Counted from the stretch's first letter, positions 1-8,719 are shown. The stretch: 33,856 nt of DNA from Prevotella falsenii DSM 22864 = JCM 15124 (GCF_000613945.1 NZ_BAJY01000028.1:1-33856); one strand, 5' to 3'. The notes: generated by a model from the sequence alone, not told the origin. A program made the numbers and translations.

Positions 1-13
1 ACTATTGCATTAT

Positions 14-1399
14 TTATATTTCCGTAATCTCTTTTTTCATAATTGCCAACGCCAGATGCGGTTCGAATGTGCTTAGCAATCCCATCGATGCGAAGATGTA
101 TTTCTTGTCGAGCATATACTTCGGTGCTTTGGGTTTGGCAAACATTGGGTCGCGCGATGCTTTCTTTTCTGCGCCGCTAAGTATTTTCTTGGGGTCGCTG
201 TTGTTCTTGATAGAACCGCCGATGCCTACTATATAAGGCACGTCGGAAAGGTCTTTCCCCGTCAATGTGAACACTTGACCCATTGGTGTGAAAGCCGGCT
301 CGAAGTATCCGCAGTGCCGTTCTACTGCCACCTTCACGGCGTTGCGTGCCAATCCTTGTTCTATGCGTGCTTCTTCGTCGGTTTGCGGGAGTGTTGCCGG
401 AGCGTCGGCACATCGCTGTATCCAGTTTTCAATTTTGCTTTGCTCAATTCCAAGTTCATCGGCAAACACCTCCATGTTTATCTCGTCTGCCATAGCCGTG
501 AGGCTGTAGCGCATGCCGAGGTCGCCTTCTACAGTGCGTTTGCTGTACGGTTCGGGCAGTCCCTTGGTGATAACTTCGGCTATGGTTGGCTCTCCTTTCG
601 CCATTGAATATATGTCGGTAGTAGCCCCACCGAGGTCTACTGCCATCATATCGCCCATACCGCCATCGCGTCCGTAGCCTTTGCTAAGAAGTTCGCAACC
701 TGTCAGCACTGCCAACGGTGTGGGAATGATGTCGTAACCACTCATTTCCTGAACTCTTGAAAGTCCTTTTGCTTCAATAATTCGGCTGATGAAAAGTTCC
801 TTAATCTTCTGTTTTGCAGGATTGATGTTGATGACATTGAACTGCGGCATTACGTTTTCGGTAATGACACACTTCTTTTTGTTCGATGCCTTGAATATCT
901 CGTCGAGCTCGTAAGAAGCAGTTTTGTTGCCTGCTGCAATGATAGAGAAGTCGCGGTCGATGGCGCACAGTCGTTTGGCATTGGCAATAATGACGTCTTT
1001 GTTGCCCCCGTCGGTGCCGCCGCAAAGCAATACCAAGTCGGGATTGATGTCGTAAATCTCCTGCTGTTCGGCTTGCGAGATTTCAAATGAATAGGTCTTT
1101 ACCACCTTTGCGCCTGCACTCGAAGCTGCCATCTTTGCAGCCTTGGCGGTAAGTTCCGGCACCAATCCGAGTGCAACCATCTTCAAACCTCCCGCAGCAC
1201 TGCTGCAGCAGAGAAGTCTGTCGTAGGCGAAGTGCCCTATTTGGGCTTCGAGTTGCTGCATGCCGTTGTTAAATCCCTCCATCACATCGGTCTCGATGGT
1301 GGTGAAGGCAGCCGCAGTTCCCACAACATCGCCCTTCTCTGTGTCTATCGCCGTCAGCTTCGTGTATGTGCTACCAAAGTCTACAGTAAGGTATTTCAT
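14..1399 (-). CDS. glmL: MutL/GlmL-family protein of the glutamate mutase operon
   Basis: A 461-residue protein of the MutL/GlmL family, found with the two subunits of coenzyme B12-dependent glutamate (methylaspartate) mutase and thought to protect or reactivate that enzyme. The fold is ASKHA (actin/Hsp70-like). A first phosphate loop (VDFGSTYTK) is seen at residues 6-14, a second (AVDLGGATTD) near 255, and a Gly-rich adenosine motif (GIGGS) near 397. Length is normal and the frame is intact. Its ATG lies 3 nt after the stop of glmS, so the two genes are surely co-transcribed. The large catalytic subunit (glmE) would be expected just left of the window edge; only 13 nt remain there. The family assignment is firm; the chaperone role is inferred from the family and context. 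Confidence 0.9.
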   Translation of the reverse strand: MKYLTVDFGSTYTKLTAIDTEKGDVVGTAAAFTTIETDVMEGFNNGMQQLEAQIGHFAYDRLLCCSSAAGGLKMVALGLVPELTAKAAKMAASSAGAKVVKTYSFEISQAEQQEIYDINPDLVLLCGGTDGGNKDVIIANAKRLCAIDRDFSIIAAGNKTASYELDEIFKASNKKKCVITENVMPQFNVININPAKQKIKELFISRIIEAKGLSRVQEMSGYDIIPTPLAVLTGCELLSKGYGRDGGMGDMMAVDLGGATTDIYSMAKGEPTIAEVITKGLPEPYSKRTVEGDLGMRYSLTAMADEINMEVFADELGIEQSKIENWIQRCADAPATLPQTDEEARIEQGLARNAVKVAVERHCGYFEPAFTPMGQVFTLTGKDLSDVPYIVGIGGSIKNNSDPKKILSGAEKKASRDPMFAKPKAPKYMLDKKYIFASMGLLSTFEPHLALAIMKKEITEI

Positions 1400-1402
1400 A
1401 GG

Positions 1403-1819
1403 TCAGTCTTCCTTTCCCAAAACTTTATCGAGGTCTTTGATAGAGATTTCGATGTCAGTTCCGGGAGGATATACCTTTGTGAAACCCATTGCGAGGAAAC
1501 GTTTTTCCACATCTTCAAAATTCTGCTTGCCTACTACGAGGTTGCCGCCTACGAAGATAGGAATGCCTTTCAGTCCGGCTTCGTCGCACTTTTCGCGCAG
1601 TCCTTGGCAGTCGATTTCGCCATGACCATACATCGACGATACCAGAATAGCGTCAGCGTTGGTTTCGATGGCAGCTGCGATATATTCTTCTTGCGCCACC
1701 ATTACACCGAGGTTTACCACATTGTAGTTGTGCTGCTCGAGCGCAAAAGCGATAATCTTGTTGCCAACGGCATGAGCATCAGCACCGATAACGCCGGTTA
1801 CTACAGTCTTTTTTTCCAT
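1403..1819 (-). CDS. glmS: Glutamate mutase B12-binding subunit (methylaspartate mutase S)
   Basis: The small cobalamin-binding subunit, 138 residues, which is the normal family length. With GlmE it interconverts L-glutamate and (2S,3S)-3-methylaspartate, the first step of the mesaconate route of glutamate fermentation. The base-off/His-on motif DxHxxG is visible as D14-A-H16-A-V-G19. The following SxL loop is S61-S-M63, so Met replaces the usual Leu. The GG motif is at 91-92, in [11 protein letters not shown]. It is the first gene of a minus-strand operon with glmL, and a good promoter lies 52 nt upstream. This symbol must not be confused with glucosamine-6-phosphate synthase, also called glmS. 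Confidence 0.93.
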   Translation of the reverse strand: MEKKTVVTGVIGADAHAVGNKIIAFALEQHNYNVVNLGVMVAQEEYIAAAIETNADAILVSSMYGHGEIDCQGLREKCDEAGLKGIPIFVGGNLVVGKQNFEDVEKRFLAMGFTKVYPPGTDIEISIKDLDKVLGKED

Positions 1820-1870
1820 AGCAATATAATGTATTTGAGTTAGGTTTTATATATTTTCGTATATTTCTTG

Positions 1871-1901
1871 CAAACTTACAATCTTAATTTTTAAAAGACA
1901 A
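1871..1901 (-). promoter_or_regulatory. Bacteroidetes-type promoter of glmS-glmL
   Basis: Read on the minus strand, this is TTG (1901-1899), a 20-nt spacer, then TAAGTTTG (1878-1871), an exact match to the TTG/TAnnTTTG form. It predicts a leader of about 45 nt before the glmS ATG. Confidence 0.75.
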
Positions 1902-2017
1902 AGATTTGCCCGATAAAATGCAAAAATTAACAATACTTTGCAATAAATAGTAATCTTGCTTGTTCTGTTTGGCTGTTCAATTGGTGTTTATCGTATTCGG
2001 GAGTTGGCAAAAAATAT

Positions 2018-2042
2018 AGGAGCGAGATGTTGTTTCGCTCCT
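2018..2042 (-). terminator. Rho-independent terminator of the glucosaminidase gene
   Basis: An 8-bp perfect stem (AGGAGCGA / TCGCTCCT) with a 9-nt loop. On the minus strand it is followed by ATATTTTTTG (2017-2008). It lies about 40 nt past the stop codon at 2082 and before the glmS promoter. Confidence 0.8.
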
Positions 2043-2081
2043 GTATTTTCGTTGCAAACCATTTGCTGCATGGCTTTTCGT

Positions 2082-3010
2082 TTATGGCAACACCACTCTG
2101 TCGCCTGCCTTGATGCCTCGTTTCATGATTTTCCGGTTCGCTTTCATCATGTTCTTCAGGCGTACGCCGTACTGCTGTGAAATGTCGTACAGACTTTCGT
2201 TGCTTCTTACCGTATGGTATTGCCTGCCAAAGTTTTCGGGTACGTGGCGTTTCTTCTTTCTCAGCCATACTATTTCGCCCTCGTTCAGCTGTGCGTCTTC
2301 GGGTTTCTCGTTGTATTTGGCTAACTTGTGAGCCGATATTCCTATTTCCCTTGCTATGTTGTCATAGGTTTCGCCGGCATGTGCCGTAAGATAGCAGTTT
2401 TCGTTGAAAGCACGGAACTGTCGCATACCTGCATACGAGCCGTTCTGTTGCGGTTGGCTTGACTTGTTCCAATCGTTGTTGCCCTTGCCAAGCACCATAT
2501 TGTCGTATTCGTAAAGCCTGTACAGCTCTATGATGTCTATCAAGCTATAAGCGTAGACGGGGTTGGTGGCGTAGCCGCACGCTTCAGTCCGTGTGCCCAG
2601 CCACGGTAGTCCGACTTTGAAAGCAGGAACAGGCTGCTATATCGTTTGCGCTCTCTCAGGAATTTAGAGTGGTCTTCGTAGCTTTCGAGCGGACTGTTGT
2701 AAACGCGGAAACATTCGCCCAGTTCGTCGTCGTCGTGCGATATGGAAGGTCCTGTCCAGTCGTGGCACTTTATGCCGAAGTGGTTGTTCGCCACGGTAGC
2801 CAATCGGCTGTTGCCGGCTCCGCTTTCCAAAACGCCTTGTGCGAGTGTGATGCTGGCAGGTATGCCGTAGCGTTGCATTTCCCTGATTGCGATATTCTTG
2901 TATTTGTTGAAGTAGTTTTGGTAGGCTTGGTTCCAACGTATTTTGGGTCCGGCTATTGCCGAACCAATACTTGCAAGTGCCACCATTATAATGAGTATGT
3001 ATCGCTTCAT
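2082..3010 (-). pseudogene. Secreted glucosaminidase with C-terminal LysM, frameshifted
   Basis: A cell-wall hydrolase gene split by a one-base deletion. Part one (from ATG at 3010) has a signal peptide, MKRYILIIMVALASIGSAIA, then a FlgJ-type glucosaminidase domain (LAQGVLESGAGNS with the presumed catalytic Glu; NNHFGIKCHDW; YRGWAHGLK). Reading then falls into RAATPPTPS and stops. Adding one base near 2582 (CC read as C) restores the expected ACGYATNPVYAYSLIDII and joins part two, which ends in a LysM domain (YHTVRSNESLYDISQQYG) and would bind peptidoglycan. The joined protein would be about 309 residues. The longer upstream start at 3172 is rejected because it lacks a signal peptide at its N-terminus and begins upstream of the promoter box. 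The deletion may be a sequence error. Confidence 0.85.
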
Positions 3011-3037
3011 ATACTTTGTTCGAGAATGAATGAATTG

Positions 3038-3067
3038 CAAATATAAGGTATTTATGTTGAAGACCAA
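3038..3067 (-). promoter_or_regulatory. Promoter of the glucosaminidase gene
   Basis: On the minus strand: TTG (3067-3065), a 19-nt spacer, then TATATTTG (3045-3038). It fits the Bacteroidetes consensus, gives a leader of about 20 nt and supports the ATG at 3010. Confidence 0.65.
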
Positions 3068-3145
3068 AGGCAAAAGCTTTAAAAAAGATGAAAAGGGGAG
3101 CAGCAGGAAATGAATGGCGACAACTTTTTTCGTAAATGAAAAGAA

Positions 3146-3222
3146 AAAAAAGCCTACGCTTTCGCAATGCAAAATCGAAATTTTGGCTTTCCGAAGAACT
3201 TATTTTTATAAAGTCAAGGCTA
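3146..3222 (+). repeat. Family A repeat, copy 1 (3' part, degenerate)
   Basis: It contains one palindromic unit (AGCCTACGCTTTCGCAATGC) and then AAAATCGAAATT and a degenerate tail. It aligns with the last unit and tail of the copy at 5530-5733, in the same orientation. The 5' half of the element is missing. Confidence 0.6.
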
Positions 3223-3268
3223 TATCCAAGTTCTGTATTACGGTCTCTATAGCAATTGCTTTGAACAA

Positions 3269-3301
3269 TAAAAAAAGCCGGACTTTATAAAAAAGCCCGG
3301 C
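3269..3301 (-). terminator. Rho-independent terminator of rpsA
   Basis: On the minus strand, GCCGGGCTTT pairs with AAAGTCCGGC (10 bp, one G-U) around a 5-nt loop, followed by seven T. It lies 35 nt downstream of the rpsA stop. Confidence 0.92.
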
Positions 3302-3335
3302 CCATTGTTATGATGAGATGTAATTTATCTTATAA

Positions 3336-5111
3336 TTACTTGCCCTCTTCCATCTTCTTCTTGAGGTCGGCGAGAACGTCGAGGTCGCCAAGAGATGTAC
3401 CTGCGGTAACATTGTTGATTTGTGTTGCAGGTTCAGAGTGCTTCTTGTTATTGCTGCGTTGGCGGCGTGCTTGCTCTTCTTTCGCTTCTTCGAATGTGCG
3501 AGAGTGTGAAAGAATGATGCGCTTGGTGTCCTTAACGAACTCGATAACTACGAATGGGAGTTCCTCACCGAGCTGTGCCTGTGAGCCGTCTTCCTTAACA
3601 AGGTGCTTAGGAGTTGCGAAACCTTCACCGCCTTCGTTGAGTGTGATAACTGCACCCTTGTCCATTGACTCGGTAATCTTACCGATGTGGGTAGAGCCCG
3701 GCGTGTAGATTGATTCGTATGTATCCCAAGGATTGGTCTCGAGTTGCTTATGACCGAGGCTCAAGCGACGGTTTTCCTTGTCGATTTCGAGCACGATAAC
3801 GTCCATGTTTGCACCTACCTGAGTAAATTCAGATGGGTGTTTCACCTTCTTGGTCCATGAGAGGTCAGAGATGTGAATGAGTCCGTCTACGCCTTCTTCA
3901 AGTTCTACGAAGATACCGAAGTTGGTGAAGTTGCGAACCTTAGCTACGTGCTTAGAGCCAACAGGGTATTTTGCTTCGATAGCTTCCCATGGGTCTTCCT
4001 TGAGCTGCTTGATGCCGAGAGACATCTTGCGCTCGTCGCGGTCGAGTGTAAGCACTACTGCTTCTACTTCGTCGCCTGCCTTCATGAATTCCTGTGCAGA
4101 GCGCAAGTGCTGGCTCCAGCTCATTTCCGAAACGTGGATAAGCCCTTCTACGCCCGGTTGAATTTCAACGAATGCGCCATAATCAGCCATTACAACCACC
4201 TTGCCCTTAACGTGGTCGCCCACCTTGAGGTTAGGATCGAGAGCGTCCCATGGGTGTGGAACGAGCTGTTTCAAGCCGAGAGCAATGCGTTTCTTCTCTT
4301 CGTCGAAGTCGAGAATAACGACATTAATCTTTTGGTCAAGCTCAACAACTTCGTGTGGATCGTTGATGCGTCCCCAAGAAAGGTCGGTAATGTGAATGAG
4401 TCCATCAACACCGCCGAGGTCAACGAATACGCCGTAAGAAGTAATGTTCTTGACAACACCTTCGAGGATTTGACCTTTTTCGAGGTGAGAGATAATTTCC
4501 TTGCGTTGTGCTTCAAGCTCTGCTTCGATGAGTGCCTTGTGTGAAACGACTACGTTGCGGAACTCTTGGTTTATCTTAACCACCTTGAATTCCATTGTTT
4601 TGCCAACAAATACGTCGTAGTCGCGTATTGGGTGAACGTCAATCTGGCTGCCCGGAAGGAACGCTTCGATGCCAAATACATCAACAATCATACCGCCCTT
4701 GGTACGGCTCTTGATGTAACCTTGGATAACAGCATCGGCTTCGAGAGCTTCGTTAATGTTTTCCCAGCTCTTCTGGAGGCGTGCCTTCTTGTGCGAAAGA
4801 ATAAGCTGACCGCTCTTGTCCTCTTGGTTTTCAACGTAAACCTCAACCTTGTCGCCTACTTTAAGTTCCGGGTTGTAGCGGAATTCCGATGCCGGAATGA
4901 TGCCGTCGCTCTTGTAGCCGATATTGACTACAACTTCTTTCTTGTCGATAGAGATAACTTCACCTTCAACAACCTGATGTTCTTGAATCTTGTTGAGGGT
5001 GTCGTCGTAAGCCTTTGTCAGCTGTTCCTTGTCGCCACCAACGGTTACACCGTTTTCAAAGTCGTCCCAATTGAAGTCTGACAATGGATTAACGTTTTCA
5101 AAATTTGCCAT
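3336..5111 (-). CDS. rpsA: 30S ribosomal protein S1
   Basis: A 591-residue S1 protein that binds mRNA on the small ribosomal subunit. Six S1 (OB-fold) repeats are visible in order. They start at about residues 47 (VVEGEVISIDKKEVVVNIG), 130 (IQGYIKSRTKGGMIVDVFG), 215 (LEGVVKNITSYGVFVDLGG), 300 (VKGKVVVMADYGAFVEI), 385 (HVAKVRNFTNFGIFVELEE) and 473 (HIGKITESMDKGAVITLNE). Repeats 3-5 are the best conserved (GLIHIxDLSW). A charged tail follows. The length matches Bacteroidetes S1. The gene is monocistronic, with its own promoter and a strong terminator. Confidence 0.97.
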   Translation of the reverse strand: MANFENVNPLSDFNWDDFENGVTVGGDKEQLTKAYDDTLNKIQEHQVVEGEVISIDKKEVVVNIGYKSDGIIPASEFRYNPELKVGDKVEVYVENQEDKSGQLILSHKKARLQKSWENINEALEADAVIQGYIKSRTKGGMIVDVFGIEAFLPGSQIDVHPIRDYDVFVGKTMEFKVVKINQEFRNVVVSHKALIEAELEAQRKEIISHLEKGQILEGVVKNITSYGVFVDLGGVDGLIHITDLSWGRINDPHEVVELDQKINVVILDFDEEKKRIALGLKQLVPHPWDALDPNLKVGDHVKGKVVVMADYGAFVEIQPGVEGLIHVSEMSWSQHLRSAQEFMKAGDEVEAVVLTLDRDERKMSLGIKQLKEDPWEAIEAKYPVGSKHVAKVRNFTNFGIFVELEEGVDGLIHISDLSWTKKVKHPSEFTQVGANMDVIVLEIDKENRRLSLGHKQLETNPWDTYESIYTPGSTHIGKITESMDKGAVITLNEGGEGFATPKHLVKEDGSQAQLGEELPFVVIEFVKDTKRIILSHSRTFEEAKEEQARRQRSNNKKHSEPATQINNVTAGTSLGDLDVLADLKKKMEEGK

Positions 5112-5171
5112 AAATGTTTTTAAAAATGTTTTAATTAATAAAGTTAGACTTTATGTGAAAAATTCTCTCAA

Positions 5172-5230
5172 GGGCACAATATGCCCCTATAAGGGCGCAA
5201 AGTTACTAATAATAATCTGAATGTAAGCAA
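5172..5230 (-). promoter_or_regulatory. rpsA promoter and 5' leader hairpin
   Basis: On the minus strand a -7 box TAACTTTG lies at 5205-5198. The nearest TTG (5230-5228) is 22 nt away, slightly long. Near the predicted 5' end of the RNA is a hairpin, GGGCA-TATTG-TGCCC (5187-5173). An alternative pairing, GCCC-TTATAG-GGGC, would share one arm. Autoregulation of rpsA through its leader is known in E. coli; here it is only a possibility. Confidence 0.5.
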
Positions 5231-5529
5231 GTTTGGACAATTATTTTTATTCTTTTTCTCTATTCTTTTTCATTTTTTTAGATGCTGTTGAGAAAAACCA
5301 CACCTATTATATATATGGGCAATAGGTTGCCCGGAGTGTTTTCTGCGCTCTTGCCTTGCTCTGCGGTACCCATTCGTTGGTGATAGCGTATGCCAAGTTT
5401 ATCGAAACTTTAAATAGGGAATTTCAAAACACAAACCTATTAGTTGCACCTTTATTCTTTCGCGCTTGCATTGAATAGACTGCTTGTGATGGCGAGAAAA
5501 ATGCCACTGATAAATCGTCCGTATCAGGC
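5231..5529. other. Intergenic stretch between divergent rpsA and the M20 gene
   Basis: I see no gene. It contains a small perfect hairpin GGGCAA-TAGG-TTGCCC (5317-5332). An AT-rich ACACCTATTATATATATGGG segment at 5300-5319 resembles segments at about 7420 and 7695, each on the left side of other repeat material. Confidence 0.5.
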
Positions 5530-5733
5530 GGAAAAGGCAAGAAAAGTGTAAATATTATTCATAAGAATATCTGTTGTGTAACTATCTTGTTATCAACGTA
5601 TTATAAAACCTATTGTTTCGCGTTCCAAAACCATAGGTTTTGCACGGTAAAAGCGTAGGTTTTACATCGCAAAACCTACGGTTTCGCAATGCCAAATCGA
5701 AATTATCATTTTTCTTCAGAATTATCTTTACAA
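5530..5733 (+). repeat. Family A repeat, copy 2 (four-unit form)
   Basis: The head (GGAAAAGGCAAGAAAAGTG, then TAAATATT) is followed by GTAACTATCTTGTTATCAACG. Four tandem 22-24-bp imperfect palindromes follow from about 5604, for example AAAACCATAGGTTTTGC, AAAGCGTAGGTTTTACA and AAAACCTACGGTTTCGC. The tail ends in GAATTATCTTTACAA. It lies between the divergently transcribed rpsA and M20 genes. Confidence 0.85.
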
Positions 5734-5861
5734 AACTGAATAACTATTGTATCGGTGCAAGGCAGGGCTGCACACGGCAAATCGGTGCGGCGAAAAGAAA
5801 CTATTTGTGGGGCGGTTTGCTGCAAAATAAACGGTGAATTAAATAACATTTAGCATTTTTC

Positions 5862-5894
5862 TTTCGTTAATCACATTAAAAATATGTAAGTTTG
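5862..5894 (+). promoter_or_regulatory. Promoter of the M20 peptidase gene
   Basis: The -7 box TAAGTTTG is at 5887-5894. A degenerate TTTCG at 5862-5866 sits at the expected -33 distance. It lies 35 nt before the ATG. Confidence 0.55.
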
Positions 5895-5929
5895 CAGCAA
5901 GAAACATTTAACCTTTAAACCCAAAATTT

Positions 5930-7291
5930 ATGATTAAAGAGTATATAAAGGAAAATCAAGACCGAATACTTGAAGAGCTGTTCAGTCTTATTCGCATACC
6001 CAGTGTGAGTGCGCAGCCCGAAAAGCACGGCGCAGACATGATACGTTGTGCCGAGCGTTGGAAAGAGTTGCTGCTGATGTCGGGTGTTGATAAGGCAGAA
6101 GTGATGCCTACCGACGGCAACCCTGTGGTTTACGGCGAGAAGATTGTAGACCCTGCTGCAAAGACGGTGCTCATCTACGGGCACTACGACGTGATGCCTG
6201 CCGAGCCATTCGAGCTTTGGAAAACCGAGCCATTCGAGCCTGTTGTCAAAGACGGACGCCTGTGGGCGCGCGGTGCCGACGACGACAAGGGGCAGTCGTT
6301 CATTCAAGCCAAGGCTTTTGAATATATCGTTAAGAACAATTTGCTGAAGCACAACATAAAGTTCATACTCGAAGGAGAAGAAGAAATAGGCTCGCCAAGT
6401 CTAGGCGCATTCTGCGAAAAGCACAAGGAACTGCTCAAGTGCGACGTTATTCTTGTTTCCGATACAAGTATGATTGCCAAAGACATACCGTCGCTCACGG
6501 TTGGTCTTCGCGGTTTGGCTTATTGGCAAATCGAGGTTACCGGTCCTAACCACGACCTGCATTCGGGACACTTCGGCGGTGCGGTGGCAAACCCAATCAA
6601 CGTGCTTTGCAAACTGATAACCGATGTTACCGACAAGGACGGCAAGATACAGTTCCCCAACTTCTACGACGATGTGGAAGAAGTATCGAAGGAAGAGCGT
6701 GCCATGGTGGCGCAAATACCTTTCGACGAGGAAGCCTACAAGAAGTCGCTCGACGTTGAAGAGCTCTTCGGCGAGAAGGGTTACAGCACCATAGAGCACA
6801 CCGGCTTCCGTCCAAGTTTCGACGTTTGCGGCATCTGGGGCGGCTATCAGGGCGAAGGAGCTAAGACCGTAATCCCCTCAAAGGCATACGCAAAACTCTC
6901 TTGTCGCCTTGTTCCACACCAAGACCATAAGAAGATAGGGCAGTTGGTGGTAGATTACTTCAAGCGAGTAGCACCCAAAACCGTGAAGGTAAACATCAAG
7001 TCGCTGCACGGCGGACAAGGTTACGTGTGCCCAATCGACCTCCCTGCCTACAAGGCAGCCGAGCGTGGGTTCGAAAAGGCATTCGGTAAGCGTCCTATTG
7101 CGGCACGCCGTGGCGGTAGCATTCCTATCATTGCGACTTTCGAGGAAATACTCGGCGTTAAGACAGTGCTTATGGGTTTCGGCTTGGAATCGAACCTTAT
7201 CCACTCGCCAAACGAGAATATACAACTCGATATGTATTGGCAATCCATCGAAGCAGTTATCAACTTCCACTTGGAATACGACAAACTGTAA
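5930..7291 (+). CDS. M20-family metallopeptidase (dipeptidase)
   Basis: A 453-residue cytoplasmic zinc exopeptidase of the M20 family, most like dinuclear dipeptidases. Metal ligands and catalytic residues are in place: H85-x-D87 in YGHYDVMP, the bridging Asp in RGADDDKG (114-121), the Glu-Glu pair in ILEGEEEIGS (146-155), an Asp in VSDTS (about 178), and the lid-domain His in LHSGHFGG (211). The C-terminal ligand His lies in LIHSPNE near 426. The length is typical and there is no signal peptide. It is monocistronic, ended by a strong terminator. Substrate cannot be read from sequence; carnosine-type, Cys-Gly or general dipeptides are all possible. Confidence 0.92.
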   Translation: MIKEYIKENQDRILEELFSLIRIPSVSAQPEKHGADMIRCAERWKELLLMSGVDKAEVMPTDGNPVVYGEKIVDPAAKTVLIYGHYDVMPAEPFELWKTEPFEPVVKDGRLWARGADDDKGQSFIQAKAFEYIVKNNLLKHNIKFILEGEEEIGSPSLGAFCEKHKELLKCDVILVSDTSMIAKDIPSLTVGLRGLAYWQIEVTGPNHDLHSGHFGGAVANPINVLCKLITDVTDKDGKIQFPNFYDDVEEVSKEERAMVAQIPFDEEAYKKSLDVEELFGEKGYSTIEHTGFRPSFDVCGIWGGYQGEGAKTVIPSKAYAKLSCRLVPHQDHKKIGQLVVDYFKRVAPKTVKVNIKSLHGGQGYVCPIDLPAYKAAERGFEKAFGKRPIAARRGGSIPIIATFEEILGVKTVLMGFGLESNLIHSPNENIQLDMYWQSIEAVINFHLEYDKL

Positions 7292-7342
7292 AGTCCGCCG
7301 TTGCCGCTTGATAGTGGCGTCGGTGCACACCGGAAACAGCAT

Positions 7343-7373
7343 ACAGCCACAAGGGCATCGCCTTTGTGGCTGT
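7343..7373 (+). terminator. Terminator of the M20 gene
   Basis: A 14-bp stem (ACAGCCACAAGGGC paired with GCCTTTGTGGCTGT, one G-U) with a 3-nt loop, followed by the T-rich run TCTGTTTTCTGTT. It lies 52 nt after the stop. Confidence 0.9.
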
Positions 7374-7445
7374 TCTGTTTTCTGTTATTGCTGCCCGACG
7401 AGTCGAAAGTTGCACCCATACACCTTATTATATATAGGGGTGAGA

Positions 7446-7577
7446 GGCGAAAAAAGCGTAAACATTTTTCGCAATCGTTTCTGTTGCGTAACCATCTTGC
7501 TATCAACGCTTTATAGAACCTACGGTTTTGGAACGCCAAAGCGATTATATCACTTTTTAACGGAATTATCTTTACAA
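7446..7577 (+). repeat. Family A repeat, copy 3 (one-unit form)
   Basis: The head (GGCGAAAAAAGCG, then TAAACATTTTTCGCAA) and GTAACCATCTTGCTATCAACG lead into a single palindromic unit (GAACCTACGGTTTTGG). AAAGCGATTATATCAC and the tail TTTTTAACGGAATTATC follow. Against the four-unit copies it lacks three units, so unit number varies between copies. Confidence 0.82.
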
Positions 7578-7607
7578 GATGAAGGCTGTTTTCGAGTTCT
7601 ACGCTAG

Positions 7608-7664
7608 AGCTTCTAGAGAATCCTAGTTTTCCTAGGCTTTCTATACAATACAGCTTTTTCTTCA
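7608..7664 (+). repeat. Family B repeat, copy 1 (TTCTAGA type)
   Basis: GCTTCTAGAGAATCCTAG, then TTTTCCTAGG and CAGCTTTTTCTTC. It aligns with 21471-21524 in the same order and orientation, and both are followed by a GGGGCGT/GAGGCGT segment. The left part holds nested CTAG palindromes. Confidence 0.6.
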
Positions 7665-7730
7665 GTGTCAGGGGCGTAATAATATTTTTTATTCTACACC
7701 TTATTATATAATATTTTCCAATCTTTTTTG

Positions 7731-7738
7731 TACCTTTG
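7731..7738 (+). promoter_or_regulatory. -7 box upstream of the nucleotidyltransferase gene
   Basis: TACCTTTG matches TAnnTTTG and lies 52 nt before the ATG. No TTG is seen at the -33 distance, so only half of the promoter is supported. Confidence 0.5.
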
Positions 7739-7790
7739 CAGTCCCAAAGAAAAAACATTTGGAATATAAATCATTAAGCATATAAAAGAA

Positions 7791-8702
7791 ATGAAACCAA
7801 CATTGTTACTTCTTGCAGCAGGTATGGGCACCCGTTTTGGTGGCTTGAAACAGTTAGAAGGACTCGGTCCGAACGGCGAAACCATTATGGATTATTCTAT
7901 TTACGATGCCATAAAGGCAGGTTTCGGCAAGATAATCTTCATCATTCGCAAGGATTTTGAGGAGCAATTCCGCAAGCAAATACTCGCAAAATACGAGGGA
8001 CACATACCCGCTGAGATTGTTTTCCAAAGCATTGACGCTCTGCCCGAGGGCTTTTGCGTGCCCGAAGGCAGAGAAAAACCATGGGGAACAAACCACGCCG
8101 TACTTATGGCGAAGGACGTTATCCGTGAGCCTTTCTGCGTTATCAACTGCGACGACTTCTATAGTCGCGATGCTTTCATGGTGATTGGCAAGTTCCTTGC
8201 CGACCTTCCCGAAGGTTCAAGAAACAAATACGCCATGGTGGGTTTCCGTGTTGGCAACACCTTAAGCGAGAACGGAACTGTTTCGCGCGGACTTTGCAGC
8301 ACCAACGAACAAGGGTATCTGACCAATGTCGTGGAGCGCACGAAGATTGAACGCCACGGCGACAAGGTGCAATACATGGAGGAAGACGGCAGCTGGACGA
8401 CCGTACCGGACAATACACCGACATCGATGAACGTGTGGGGCTTCACCCCCGACTACTTCGAGTACAGCGATGCCTACTTCCGCGAGTTCCTTTCCGACCC
8501 AAAGAACATAGAAAACAAGAAGTCGGAATACTACATTCCGATGATGGTAAATAAGCTCATAACCGACGATACAGCCACCGTGGACGTGCTCGACACCACC
8601 GGTACATGGTTCGGCGTAACCTATCCTAAAGACCGCGACGGCGTTGTGGCACGCATCAAGAAGCTCATAGCCGATGGCATTTACCCCGAAAAGCTGTTTT
8701 AA
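7791..8702 (+). CDS. NDP-sugar nucleotidyltransferase
   Basis: A 303-residue protein with the nucleotidyltransferase (GT-A like) fold of enzymes that make NDP-sugars from sugar 1-phosphates. The nucleotide-binding loop LLLLAAGMGTRFGGLKQL is at residues 5-22, and the metal-binding Asp pair is at 121-122 in INCDDFYS. PWGTNHAV (98-104) would contact the base. A C-terminal GTWFGVTYPKDRDGV segment (about 273-287) is typical of this Bacteroidetes subgroup. The frame is intact and the start is a plain ATG 52 nt after a -7 box. The sugar is not predictable. The DHH phosphoesterase gene follows 76 nt downstream, past a hairpin. Confidence 0.88.
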   Translation: MKPTLLLLAAGMGTRFGGLKQLEGLGPNGETIMDYSIYDAIKAGFGKIIFIIRKDFEEQFRKQILAKYEGHIPAEIVFQSIDALPEGFCVPEGREKPWGTNHAVLMAKDVIREPFCVINCDDFYSRDAFMVIGKFLADLPEGSRNKYAMVGFRVGNTLSENGTVSRGLCSTNEQGYLTNVVERTKIERHGDKVQYMEEDGSWTTVPDNTPTSMNVWGFTPDYFEYSDAYFREFLSDPKNIENKKSEYYIPMMVNKLITDDTATVDVLDTTGTWFGVTYPKDRDGVVARIKKLIADGIYPEKLF

Positions 8703-8719
8703 ACGATAAGCGGCCTTAC

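Noticed and set aside
1232..1843. 203-residue plus-strand frame opposite glmS and glmL
   Set aside because: It is antisense to two clearly real genes and shows no family resemblance.
3873..4544. Long plus-strand frame opposite rpsA
   Set aside because: Complement of conserved S1 repeats; a compositional shadow.
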